Shown here piece by piece: positions 1 through 6,495 of a DNA stretch of 11,828 nucleotides. Position 1 is the first letter of the stretch, and every line of letters starts with the position of its first letter. Below the pieces are notes generated by a model. It was given only the letters and a program-made list of their open reading frames with translations. It had not been told where the DNA came from and ran no database searches. Made by a program: the position numbers and the translations under genes. The stretch spans positions 33,090 to 44,917 of the forward strand of contig DCNF01000090.1 in the NCBI GenBank assembly GCA_002322035.1. The letters are read 5' to 3'. The DNA is from Geobacter sp. UBA1603 (GTDB taxonomy: Bacteria; Desulfobacterota; Desulfuromonadia; Geobacterales; Pseudopelobacteraceae).

Positions 1-581
1 AACTTGTACTTCGTGGGGTCATTAATCGCCGAAAGCACGCTACCATTGTACACAAAGGAAATCGGGTGGTGGCCGATCTTCATCTTGTTCGTATCAAACA
101 GCGAGCGGCCGGCGATGTTGTTTTTCAGCATCGTGATACTGCCGTTGGCTGAATTGAGGACTTTGTTCAGGTCAGAGCCGTCGTGGCAGCTGAGGCAGAG
201 CTTGGACGAGCCGTCCGGCTGAGCGCCCTGGCCATATTGGGCTTGAGTTATCGAACGGATTTTCACGGTACCGGTCGAGAAGCGGCTGAACGTCACCGCC
301 GAAAAAGAGCGGTTCCAGAGCGGCGCCCCTCCGGCCACATTGGCATTGTGGGGGGTATGGCAGAATATGCAGATCTGCTTGCCCGCTTCCGAGCCAGGAT
401 CCGCCCGGTAAGGATTGATATTATCCTGCGCCAATATTCCTGAACTCCACGCGTATGAAGACAAGTTATGCTTGTTGCCCTTTTCCGACACCTTGGGCCC
501 TGCTCCCTCTACCCGAAGCACGCCGAACCCGGCGCAGAAAAGGAACATCATGGCTGCAATTACTCGAAACATGCTGGTCAT
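1..581 (-). CDS. Secreted multihaem c-type cytochrome (3' part beyond the window)
   Basis: The leftward reading frame is open from an ATG at 579-581 to the window edge, giving 193 residues without a stop. Residues 1 to about 27 form a signal peptide (basic start, then a hydrophobic run around MMFLFCAGFGVL). Two complete haem-binding CxxCH motifs are visible: CIFCH (C71, C74, H75) and CLSCH (C129, C132, H133). Other histidines (H38, H78, H171, H172) could be distal haem ligands. The pattern CxFCHTPHNA, then LWNR, then LCLSCHDG is typical of doubled-CXXCH multihaem cytochromes of metal-reducing Desulfuromonadales, so more haems probably lie beyond the edge. The start overlaps the stop of the NHL gene (ATGA), with AAGGAG upstream, so translation is probably coupled. 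It likely carries electrons in the periplasm, at the outer surface or in an extracellular filament. Haem number and final location cannot be read here. Confidence 0.9.
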   Translation of the reverse strand, partial: MTSMFRVIAAMMFLFCAGFGVLRVEGAGPKVSEKGNKHNLSSYAWSSGILAQDNINPYRADPGSEAGKQICIFCHTPHNANVAGGAPLWNRSFSAVTFSRFSTGTVKIRSITQAQYGQGAQPDGSSKLCLSCHDGSDLNKVLNSANGSITMLKNNIAGRSLFDTNKMKIGHHPISFVYNGSVLSAINDPTKYK

Positions 582-1651
582 AACCCCGCCTTCTCCTTCA
601 GATACTGAAACACCTGTATGCGATGGTTAAACGTATCGGCCACATAAATCCGGTCATGCCTATCGATGAAAATGCCGCAGGGGAGCATCATCTCGCCGGG
701 TCGCCCCCCCTCCTGGCCAATGTAGAGCAGCAGTTCCCCTTGAGGATTAAATATCTGAAAATTAGCCAGGATCGAGTCAATCACATAGAGATTGCCGTCA
801 CTGTCATGGCTTATCCCCTTGGGGCGGGCGAAAAAACCGGGGGCGTCTCCAATTGCACCCTGACTGCGACGATAGGTGCCGCCGGCATCAAATACCTTTA
901 CCGTAAAATTCAGCGTGTCAGTTACATACACATTGTCAAACCTGTCAACCGAAACATACATCGGCCGATTAAATGGCGTGGGGGCAGAAGAAGAAGAAAG
1001 TTCGCCCCTGATGGTTCCACGGCTGTCAAAAATAACCACTGAATTGGCAACCGGATCGGCCACATACAAGTCACCGCGGGAGTTGACCGCCAGACCGCTT
1101 GGGCGCTGCAGTTTCCCCTGCGCCTCAAATGAGGCGATATGCTCACCGCTGCCATTAAATTTGTGAATACCGGCAAACTGCGAATCAGTTACATACAGAT
1201 TGCCTTCTCGATCCAGAACAACCCCGAACGGTGTCCCGAGCGGCCGCTCACCGGCCTGGGCAATATAGCTTATACTCCGTGATGCGAGGTCATAGCGGTG
1301 AATCACGCCCAGCGGCGGATCGGTTATGTAGATGACTCCGGCGCCATCGGCGGCAAGCCCGTGGGGGTTGTAAAAATCAAGGTACTCATCTTTTTCCCCC
1401 AGTATCGCGGTCAGCGCCTTGCCCCACGCGCTCTTTTCCCGTTCAATCAGATCAAACGGCCCTTCAATAAGCCTGACCAGTCGAATTTTCGGATTTGGCT
1501 TTGCCTGAGGCCAGGTAATACTCGATACCTGGGGGTCCTGCCAGGCCGAGGGGTCCATGGTGTGCGCCAGACAGCCGGACAGAAGCATACAGACCAGCAC
1601 TGTCATGGTCATTGCACAGACAAAGCGCTTCAGACTACCATCACGTCTCAT
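578..1651 (-). CDS. NHL-repeat six-bladed beta-propeller lipoprotein
   Basis: The protein is 357 residues from the chosen ATG at 1649-1651. That ATG overlaps the upstream small gene's stop as ATGA; the frame stays open further upstream and an ATG two codons earlier (1655-1657) is equally possible. A lipoprotein signal runs from basic MRRDGSLKR through a hydrophobic stretch to the lipobox LSGC, so the protein is probably lipid-anchored in the envelope. Six NHL blades follow, each with a P-x-G-(I/L/V)-x-x-D followed by a (I/L)YVxD pattern: IYITDPP, LYVTDSQ, LYVADPV, VYVTDTL, LYVIDSI and IYVADTF. They fill the rest of the protein and should close into one propeller. NHL propellers are usually binding scaffolds; no catalytic site is evident. 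The gene sits between the operon's membrane and glycosyltransferase genes and the cytochrome, so a role in cytochrome assembly, docking or surface presentation is a reasonable inference. Confidence 0.92.
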   Translation of the reverse strand: MRRDGSLKRFVCAMTMTVLVCMLLSGCLAHTMDPSAWQDPQVSSITWPQAKPNPKIRLVRLIEGPFDLIEREKSAWGKALTAILGEKDEYLDFYNPHGLAADGAGVIYITDPPLGVIHRYDLASRSISYIAQAGERPLGTPFGVVLDREGNLYVTDSQFAGIHKFNGSGEHIASFEAQGKLQRPSGLAVNSRGDLYVADPVANSVVIFDSRGTIRGELSSSSAPTPFNRPMYVSVDRFDNVYVTDTLNFTVKVFDAGGTYRRSQGAIGDAPGFFARPKGISHDSDGNLYVIDSILANFQIFNPQGELLLYIGQEGGRPGEMMLPCGIFIDRHDRIYVADTFNHRIQVFQYLKEKAGL

Positions 1652-1833
1652 GCCCATAACAAGCCAACCACCCACACACTGAAACCGACCGCAACCCACA
1701 TTCCGGGCAGGCGGGCACGGCGAATATCGCACCGACCACTACCGGGGAATGCCATAAAGATGAAAAAAACCATCGCAATGACGCTCACAGCGAGCCCGGT
1801 TACCGCCATAACAGAACCGATTGTATCACTCAT
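1648..1833 (-). CDS. Small two-helix membrane protein, unknown function
   Basis: A 61-residue protein. The ATG at 1831-1833 is chosen because AGGA lies 7 bases upstream; a GTG one codon earlier (1834-1836) is the alternative. It has two predicted membrane helices, about residues 6-29 (VMAVTGLAVSVIAMVFFIFM) and 45-60 (MWVAVGFSVWVVGLLW). They are joined by a short basic loop containing GRCDIRRARLPG. I do not recognise a family. It lies 12 bases after the DPM1-like glycosyltransferase and overlaps the NHL gene start by ATGA, which argues that it is a real gene rather than chance. Its size and topology recall the small membrane subunits that tether eukaryotic DPM1, but that is analogy only. It could also be an unrelated small envelope protein. 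Confidence 0.7.
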   Translation of the reverse strand: MSDTIGSVMAVTGLAVSVIAMVFFIFMAFPGSGRCDIRRARLPGMWVAVGFSVWVVGLLWA

Positions 1834-1845
1834 CACACGTTCCTG

Positions 1846-2562
1846 TCATATCCGCCCTCTGAACAGGGATCCAATCTTAAGTTTCCAGACCATGACCACC
1901 GCCTCGCGAACAATTTTCTTTGACATTTTGGACGAGCCGGCATGGCGGTCTATAAAAATAATCGGAATCTCCGAAATAGCCAAACCTTTTTCCATACAGC
2001 GGTAATTCATCTCAATCTGAAACGAGTACCCATCTGACTTGATTGCGTTAAGGTCGATCATTTCGAGGGCAGACCTTCGAAAACACTTGAATCCGCTTGT
2101 GCAGTCCATAATCTCAAGACCGGTCACCCAGCGCGTATATACACTGGCGAAATAGCTTAAAATCAACCGGCGAATCGGCCAGTTGACGACGCTGACACCG
2201 TTAAGGTAGCGGGAACCGATCACCAGATCATGTGTGCGGGCGGCTTGCAGCAGAGCAGGAAGCACCGAAGGATCGTGGGAAAAATCGGCGTCCATCTCGA
2301 TTATGAAATCAGCCCCTTCCGCAAGCGCCCACGCAAACCCTTGTCTGTATGCAGACCCCAAGCCAAGTTTGCCGGGCCGGTGCAGTACATGAATACGTGA
2401 ATCTCCATCAGCAAGGCGATCCGCGACCCTGCCCGTTCCATCAGGTGAATTGTCGTCCACGAAGAGGATCGAAAGAGCGGGGTCCTGCCGCAGTACCTCT
2501 TCTGAAAGGCGGACAATGTTTTCCGACTCGTTGTAGGTCGGTATAACAACAATTGCTTTCAA
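1846..2562 (-). CDS. DPM1-like family 2 glycosyltransferase (polyprenyl-phosphate mannosyltransferase type)
   Basis: A 238-residue GT-A fold enzyme of the dolichol/polyprenol-phosphate mannosyltransferase type. Family members transfer mannose or a similar sugar from a nucleotide donor to a polyprenyl phosphate at the cytoplasmic membrane face. Visible motifs are PTYNE (8-12), DDNSPDGT (36-43), the metal-binding DADFSHDP (91-98), GSRY (116-119), DCTSGFKCFRR (153-163) and SSKMS (210-214). Length and ending match the soluble, catalytic-only class, because there is no C-terminal membrane domain. Translation appears to start at TTG (2560-2562), whose TTGA overlaps the stop of the upstream ppiC-like gene; the conserved start KAIVVIPTYNE supports this. 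The lipid-linked sugar could feed protein O-glycosylation or a surface polysaccharide. The sugar and acceptor cannot be read from the sequence, and no partner glycosyltransferase is visible nearby. Confidence 0.92.
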   Translation of the reverse strand: MKAIVVIPTYNESENIVRLSEEVLRQDPALSILFVDDNSPDGTGRVADRLADGDSRIHVLHRPGKLGLGSAYRQGFAWALAEGADFIIEMDADFSHDPSVLPALLQAARTHDLVIGSRYLNGVSVVNWPIRRLILSYFASVYTRWVTGLEIMDCTSGFKCFRRSALEMIDLNAIKSDGYSFQIEMNYRCMEKGLAISEIPIIFIDRHAGSSKMSKKIVREAVVMVWKLKIGSLFRGRI

Positions 2563-3548
2563 CGAGCCGCCTTTACTGGCACGGGGTACACAACACGGAA
2601 TTTTGCATGCAGGCTTGACATGAATTCGTCAAACAGTTTCGTTCTTTGAATCTTTACCAACTCATCACGAATTTTGTTCTTAACATCACCAAAATCAAGC
2701 TGGCGAGAAGGCTTGCGGTCGATTAACTTGATTACATGGTAACCATAGAGAGTTTCCACCAGTTCCCCGACTTCGCCCGGTTTCAGTTTTTTCAAGGTAT
2801 CCTCAAATTCAGGCATTGTTTGACCCGTGTGGAATGAACCGATATCTCCTCCTTTTATGCGGGACATATCATCCGATTCCCGTGCAGCAAGCTCGGCAAA
2901 GTCGACTCCACCTGTGCGGGCCTTCTTCAATAATTCTTCCGCACGGGTACGACGGGCATTCTTCTGCTCCATGGTTGAAGCGGGGTCAACTTTGACCAGG
3001 ATATGTGCAGCCCTGAACTCTTCTGGTTTTTTATAGCGAGATACGTTGTTTTCATAATGCACCTTAAGGTCCTGTTCGGTCACCAGCACCTTGTCATCAA
3101 CCAGGGCCCTTACAACCCGGGCGGCCACGGCCTGACGCTCCATGAAACGGTTCAGCAGCACTTCATCAAAACCGGCATTTTTGAGAGCCTTGTCATATTC
3201 TTTCTTACTGGAAAATTTTGCCAGCAGTGACTCACGGGTACTTTTCTGTTCTTCTTCATTAAGCTTCATCCCCAACGCAATGCCATGCTGAAACTGAAGC
3301 TCAAGTTCAACCAGGTTCTTCAGGGCTTCCGCTCTGAAATTATCCATCTTGTCCTGGGTTATATTGCCATGAAACCCGGCATTCATCGGCAAAATTCTGT
3401 TCACCTCCTGCACCAGTTCAGCCTCAATAATCTTCACATCGTTGACTGTCGCCACGACGGCATTCAACGGGTTACTTCCCGCCTGAACCGACAAACAAAA
3501 AAACAAAACAAAAAAAACACTTGCAAGGCACTGAAAAAAGCTCTTCAT
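2559..3548 (-). CDS. Exported parvulin-type peptidyl-prolyl isomerase (PpiC/SurA-like)
   Basis: A 329-residue exported foldase. Residues 1-23 form a Sec signal peptide ending VQA. A helical SurA-N-like chaperone region follows (about 28-165), and then one parvulin rotamase domain (about 178-276) with the hallmarks AHILVKV, GGDIGSF (233-239), MPEFED and GYHVIKL (269-275). A helical C-terminal piece (about 285-320) completes the SurA/PrsA-like layout. Such proteins fold exported and outer-membrane proteins by cis-trans proline isomerisation and chaperoning. The start has a good ribosome site (AGGAAAGG, 8 bases before ATG). It is the first gene of the five-gene leftward operon, and its stop overlaps the glycosyltransferase start. 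Given the cytochrome at the operon's far end, helping that protein fold or cross the envelope is a plausible job (inference). It is not full-length SurA, which has two parvulin domains. Confidence 0.93.
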   Translation of the reverse strand: MKSFFQCLASVFFVLFFCLSVQAGSNPLNAVVATVNDVKIIEAELVQEVNRILPMNAGFHGNITQDKMDNFRAEALKNLVELELQFQHGIALGMKLNEEEQKSTRESLLAKFSSKKEYDKALKNAGFDEVLLNRFMERQAVAARVVRALVDDKVLVTEQDLKVHYENNVSRYKKPEEFRAAHILVKVDPASTMEQKNARRTRAEELLKKARTGGVDFAELAARESDDMSRIKGGDIGSFHTGQTMPEFEDTLKKLKPGEVGELVETLYGYHVIKLIDRKPSRQLDFGDVKNKIRDELVKIQRTKLFDEFMSSLHAKFRVVYPVPVKAAR

Positions 3549-3662
3549 AGAATATACCTTTCCTCATAAAGCAAAAAAGTTACAATGCTGTTATCGTGGG
3601 CATAACGATTTAAAATACCACAACACTACCAAGAAAAACAAGCGATACCGCGTAATAACTCA
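3549..3662 (-). promoter_or_regulatory. Intergenic region with possible promoter for the foldase-cytochrome operon
   Basis: This 114-base AT-rich gap separates the AmrS stop from the ppiC-like start, and is the only sizeable gap in the leftward set. On the minus strand a weak sigma70-like pair can be placed: TTGTTT (3636-3641), an 18-base spacer, and TATTTT (3612-3617). The match is poor. An imperfect dyad (GTTAT-7-ATAAC near 3591-3607) lies between it and the gene but has no U-tract, so I do not call it a terminator. Confidence 0.3.
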
Positions 3663-4676
3663 CTACTCCCAGAGTCCTGGCACCGCATATCCGCAAGCAC
3701 TGCACCTGGCACCCGTAAGCCCCACCGGTCGGGAGCAAAATCCGTTTCGCTCCACCAAGAGCCTGCCGCACCCCGGGCATTCAGTACTCTGAGATTCACC
3801 GGCCATGTTTCCGACATACACGAAACGCAATCCAGCAGCTTTACCCACGTGATAAACCAACGCCAGAGCCCGCGAATCCGTTGCCGGACGGTCACACATC
3901 CGGTACTGCGGAAAAAAGCGAGAAATGTGCCAGGGGACGTCCCTGCCCAATTCGCCGGCGATAAAACCGGCACACCCCGCAAGCTGAACATGGTCATCAT
4001 TCTCCTGGGGAATAACCAGTGTGGTTACTTCAATCCAAATACCCCGGCGCCTGAAATCGCGCAGACAGTCAAGCACCTCTCCCAGGCGTGCAGAAGCAAC
4101 GTTTAAGTAAAACGATTCACTGAACCCCTTCAGATCAATATTGGCTGCATTGATATACGGAGCCATCTGATCAAGCGCTTCGGGCGTAACATATCCATTG
4201 GTCACCATTATGTTGAAGAGCCCCGCGTCAGAAGCCAGCCGGGCAACATCACAAACATACTCGCCCCAGACGGTCGGCTCGGTATATGTATATGAAATTG
4301 ATCGGCACCCTGATTCCAAAGCCCGCTGAACGATCTGTAAAGGATCTGTCGGGCGGCCCGGGACTCCCGATTCCGGGCCGGGCTCGAATTGAGCAATCGA
4401 GTGATTCTGGCAATGTCGACAGCGGAAGTTGCAGCCCACTGATGCAATCGAATAGGTCTGGCTTCCGGGAAGAACGTGATACAGCGGTTTTTTTTCAATC
4501 GGATCGATCTGTTCGGAGACAAGTTGACCGTAGACGAGGGAGTAAAGGGAGCCGTGACGATTCTCCCGCACCCGGCAGATTCCACGCTTGCCGGAAGAAA
4601 TCAGGCACCGGTGACGACAGAGATGGCAGGAAACTGAACCATCCGGGTGGCGGCTATAAAATCCTGCTTCACGCAT
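3663..4676 (-). CDS. amrS: AmrS-type radical SAM enzyme (AmmeMemoRadiSam family)
   Basis: A 337-residue radical SAM protein. The [4Fe-4S]/SAM motif is CNFRCRHC (C82, C86, C89) followed by QN. The order around it matches the AmrS family: an N-terminal four-cysteine cluster (C17, C20, C24, C34), the segment DPIEKKPLYHVLPGS, the CxxxCxxC motif, then SYTYTEPTVWGEY, VTNGYV, NIDLKGF and WHISRFFP. A C-terminal zinc-ribbon-like pair, CPGC (300-303) and CSAC (325-328), is also present. The reaction of this family is not settled; in many genomes it occurs with AMMECR1 and Memo homologues, neither of which is in this window. The ATG at 4674-4676 lies 8 bases inside the end of the NADH dehydrogenase-like gene, so the two are probably co-transcribed and translationally coupled. 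A gap of 114 bases follows. Confidence 0.9.
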   Translation of the reverse strand: MREAGFYSRHPDGSVSCHLCRHRCLISSGKRGICRVRENRHGSLYSLVYGQLVSEQIDPIEKKPLYHVLPGSQTYSIASVGCNFRCRHCQNHSIAQFEPGPESGVPGRPTDPLQIVQRALESGCRSISYTYTEPTVWGEYVCDVARLASDAGLFNIMVTNGYVTPEALDQMAPYINAANIDLKGFSESFYLNVASARLGEVLDCLRDFRRRGIWIEVTTLVIPQENDDHVQLAGCAGFIAGELGRDVPWHISRFFPQYRMCDRPATDSRALALVYHVGKAAGLRFVYVGNMAGESQSTECPGCGRLLVERNGFCSRPVGLTGARCSACGYAVPGLWE

Positions 4677-5943
4677 GGCGGCTTCTGCAGCTATCCGGCT
4701 GAGAATTCGAGCCGGTACCGGTGATGAGCCGGATCTTGCGTTCCTGGAAGAAATAATAATATCCCCAGTTCAGCATCACCAGAATACGGTTGCGGAATCC
4801 GATCAGATAATAGAGATGGAGCAGAAGCCAGATGACCCAGGCCAGAAAACCGCGAAACGATGAGCTGCCGGTAACTGCCACGGCTGAACTGCGGCCAATG
4901 GTGGCCATTGCACCCTTGTCGCGGTAACGGAAGGGAGGCGGTGCTTTCCCGGCTATTCGGCCAAGAATGGCCCGGGCGGCATATTCCCCCTGCTGGGTCG
5001 CAACTGGAGCCATCATCGGCAGCGCTGCCCCATCCTGCTCCAGGCATGCCATGTCTCCTATGACTGATACTTCGGGATGACCACCAATCGTCAGATCAGG
5101 CAGAATCTTCACACGTCCGGCGCTTCCGCAGGGTACACCGAGACTGCCGGCCAACTCGTGGGCAGCCACTCCTGCCGACCAGAACAGGGTGCAGGTGGGA
5201 ATTGACGTTCCGTCAGCAAGCAGCACCTGCGTCTGATCAGCATCGGCCACACAACTGGCAAGCAGCACTTCAACTCCCATCTGCTCCAGCCTGCAACGGG
5301 CATATGCTCCAAGCGATCCGGGCATGGCTGTCAGGAGCCCGGAGGCTGCCTCGACTAGAACCGTACGGGTTTCAGACGGGTCAATTTCCGGATAGTCACG
5401 AGCCAGTACATGAAGAATCAACTCACGCAGGGCACCGGCAAACTCGACTCCGGTCGGACCTCCGCCGACCACGACAAACGAAAGCAACGCCGAACGACGG
5501 GCAGGGTCAGGTTCGCGGGCGGCCCGCTCAAACATCAATAGGATATGGTTCCTTAAGGTTTCAGCCTGGTCGAGCCGTTTAAGGTCAAAGGCATGCCTTT
5601 CGACGTTTTTCATGCCAAAAAAATTCGTCCGGCTGCCGGTCGCCAAAATCAGGTGGTCATAGGAAAGCTCACCATCAGAGCAGATCAAACGCCGGCTTTC
5701 CAGGTCAACAGACACAATCTCGGCCATTCTGAACGACGTCCCCCGCCATCCGCGGGCAAGAGCACGGATCGGGTAGGCGATAGACTCCTGCTCCAGGGCA
5801 GCCGTTGCCACCTGGTACAATAACGGCTGGAAGAGATGATAATTGTTACGATCAAGCATAACCACATCATGCCCGCTTCCGGCCAGAGTCCTGGCGGCGC
5901 TCAAACCGCCAAATCCCATACCTGCAATTACAATCCGTGCCAT
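4669..5943 (-). CDS. Type II NADH dehydrogenase-like FAD/NAD(P) oxidoreductase
   Basis: A 424-residue flavoprotein of the NDH-2 family, which passes electrons from NAD(P)H to membrane quinone without pumping protons. The N-terminal FAD Rossmann motif is GMGFGG (8-13) with D31 closing it. Then come FQPLLYQVATAAL (38-50), ATGS (101-104), the NAD-binding GGGPTGVEFAG (160-170), WSAG (255-258), the FAD-contacting GD (296-297) and VATQQG (314-319, near the quinone site in this family). The C-terminus (364-400) is hydrophobic and aromatic (FLAWVIWLLLHLYYL and the NWGYYYFF region), as expected for a membrane anchor. The ATG at 5941-5943 is chosen because the Rossmann strand begins right after it and GGAG lies upstream; an upstream GTG (5986-5988) would add 15 unconserved residues. 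A matching promoter sits 54 bases upstream. Substrate preference (NADH or another donor) is not certain. Confidence 0.9.
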   Translation of the reverse strand: MARIVIAGMGFGGLSAARTLAGSGHDVVMLDRNNYHLFQPLLYQVATAALEQESIAYPIRALARGWRGTSFRMAEIVSVDLESRRLICSDGELSYDHLILATGSRTNFFGMKNVERHAFDLKRLDQAETLRNHILLMFERAAREPDPARRSALLSFVVVGGGPTGVEFAGALRELILHVLARDYPEIDPSETRTVLVEAASGLLTAMPGSLGAYARCRLEQMGVEVLLASCVADADQTQVLLADGTSIPTCTLFWSAGVAAHELAGSLGVPCGSAGRVKILPDLTIGGHPEVSVIGDMACLEQDGAALPMMAPVATQQGEYAARAILGRIAGKAPPPFRYRDKGAMATIGRSSAVAVTGSSSFRGFLAWVIWLLLHLYYLIGFRNRILVMLNWGYYYFFQERKIRLITGTGSNSQPDSCRSRHA

Positions 5944-5996
5944 GCGATCAGCTCTCCGTTCCTTCCAGCTGCACTCCCTGCTCTGCACCTGAATCG

Positions 5997-6025
5997 TTTA
6001 TACCCCCAAACCGGCATGACAGCAA
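5997..6025 (-). promoter_or_regulatory. Predicted sigma70 promoter for the NDH-2-like gene
   Basis: Reading leftwards, -35 TTGCTG (6020-6025) is followed by a 17-base spacer and -10 TATAAA (5997-6002). Transcription would start near 5990, leaving a leader of about 45 bases before the ATG at 5943. Both boxes match the consensus well and the spacing is ideal. No operator-like repeat is evident around it. Confidence 0.6.
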
Positions 6026-6101
6026 CGGCCAATCTCCATCAGTCACAGGAGCCACCGGAACGGTAAAATTCAAACGCTCGTACGGAAATTCACACAAGCA
6101 G

Positions 6102-6129
6102 ATGACTTTTTCCGGCAATCTGGTATGAT
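6102..6129 (+). promoter_or_regulatory. Predicted extended -10 promoter for the DUF1190/ATP-grasp/DUF350 genes
   Basis: An extended -10 element, TGgTATGAT (6121-6129), lies 16 bases after a -35-like ATGACT (6102-6107). Transcription would start near 6136, about 34 bases before the lipoprotein ATG at 6170. It is divergent from the NDH-2 promoter, with about 75 bases between the two -35 boxes. Confidence 0.5.
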
Positions 6130-6169
6130 TCAAACCACCTGCGTTCCAAACACCACACTGGAGCATTCC

Positions 6170-6493
6170 ATGCGCCGCAGATCATCAATTCACATCACCC
6201 TGGTTCTGGCCGGAACCCTTGCCGTAACGGGCTGCGGCAAGAAGGAAGAACGTCATCTGTACACCAGTAAACAGGACTGCCTCGACGATTGGAACAATGA
6301 TCCGAAGAATTGCGAGGAGGTTCAAAAAGACAGCCCGGACCACCGATCAAATGCCCATTATTACTATGGCCCCTGGTTTCGTTCCGGCACGGTTTTCAGC
6401 GGAGGCCAGGGGAACCGTTCCGTCCGGACGGCGAGCGTCTCACGGGGCGGCTTTGGCAGCCTCTCCAACTTTCACGGATCGGGCGGAAGCTGA
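6170..6493 (+). CDS. Short DUF1190 (YgiB/YjfM-like) lipoprotein
   Basis: A 107-residue lipoprotein. The ATG at 6170 is preferred to one at 6125 because GGAG lies 6 bases upstream and the signal peptide starts there: basic MRRRSS, a hydrophobic stretch, then the lipobox VTGC with C22 as the lipidated cysteine. The mature part carries YTSKQDCLDDW...DPKNCEE with C37 and C48, the paired-cysteine pattern of DUF1190. A glycine- and serine-rich tail contains SRGGFGS, similar to the RGGFG tail of E. coli YgiB. E. coli members are about twice as long, so this is a compact version lacking the middle. Function is unknown. The gene is 2 bases upstream of a YgiC/YjfC-like gene, the same pairing as in E. 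coli ygiBC and yjfMC, which strongly supports the assignment. Confidence 0.8.
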   Translation: MRRRSSIHITLVLAGTLAVTGCGKKEERHLYTSKQDCLDDWNNDPKNCEEVQKDSPDHRSNAHYYYGPWFRSGTVFSGGQGNRSVRTASVSRGGFGSLSNFHGSGGS

Positions 6494-6495
6494 TA

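Noticed and set aside
1298..2005. Long rightward open frame (235 codons) opposite the NHL, small membrane and glycosyltransferase genes
   Set aside because: It crosses three well-supported leftward genes, has no recognisable domain and has a composition typical of an antisense shadow.
3591..3607. Dyad GTTAT-7-ATAAC between AmrS and the foldase gene
   Set aside because: The stem is only 5 bases with no T-run in either direction, too weak to call a terminator or operator.
5986..5988. Upstream GTG start for the NDH-2-like gene
   Set aside because: It would add 15 residues before the conserved Rossmann strand and would place the start codon at the predicted transcription start, leaving no ribosome site.
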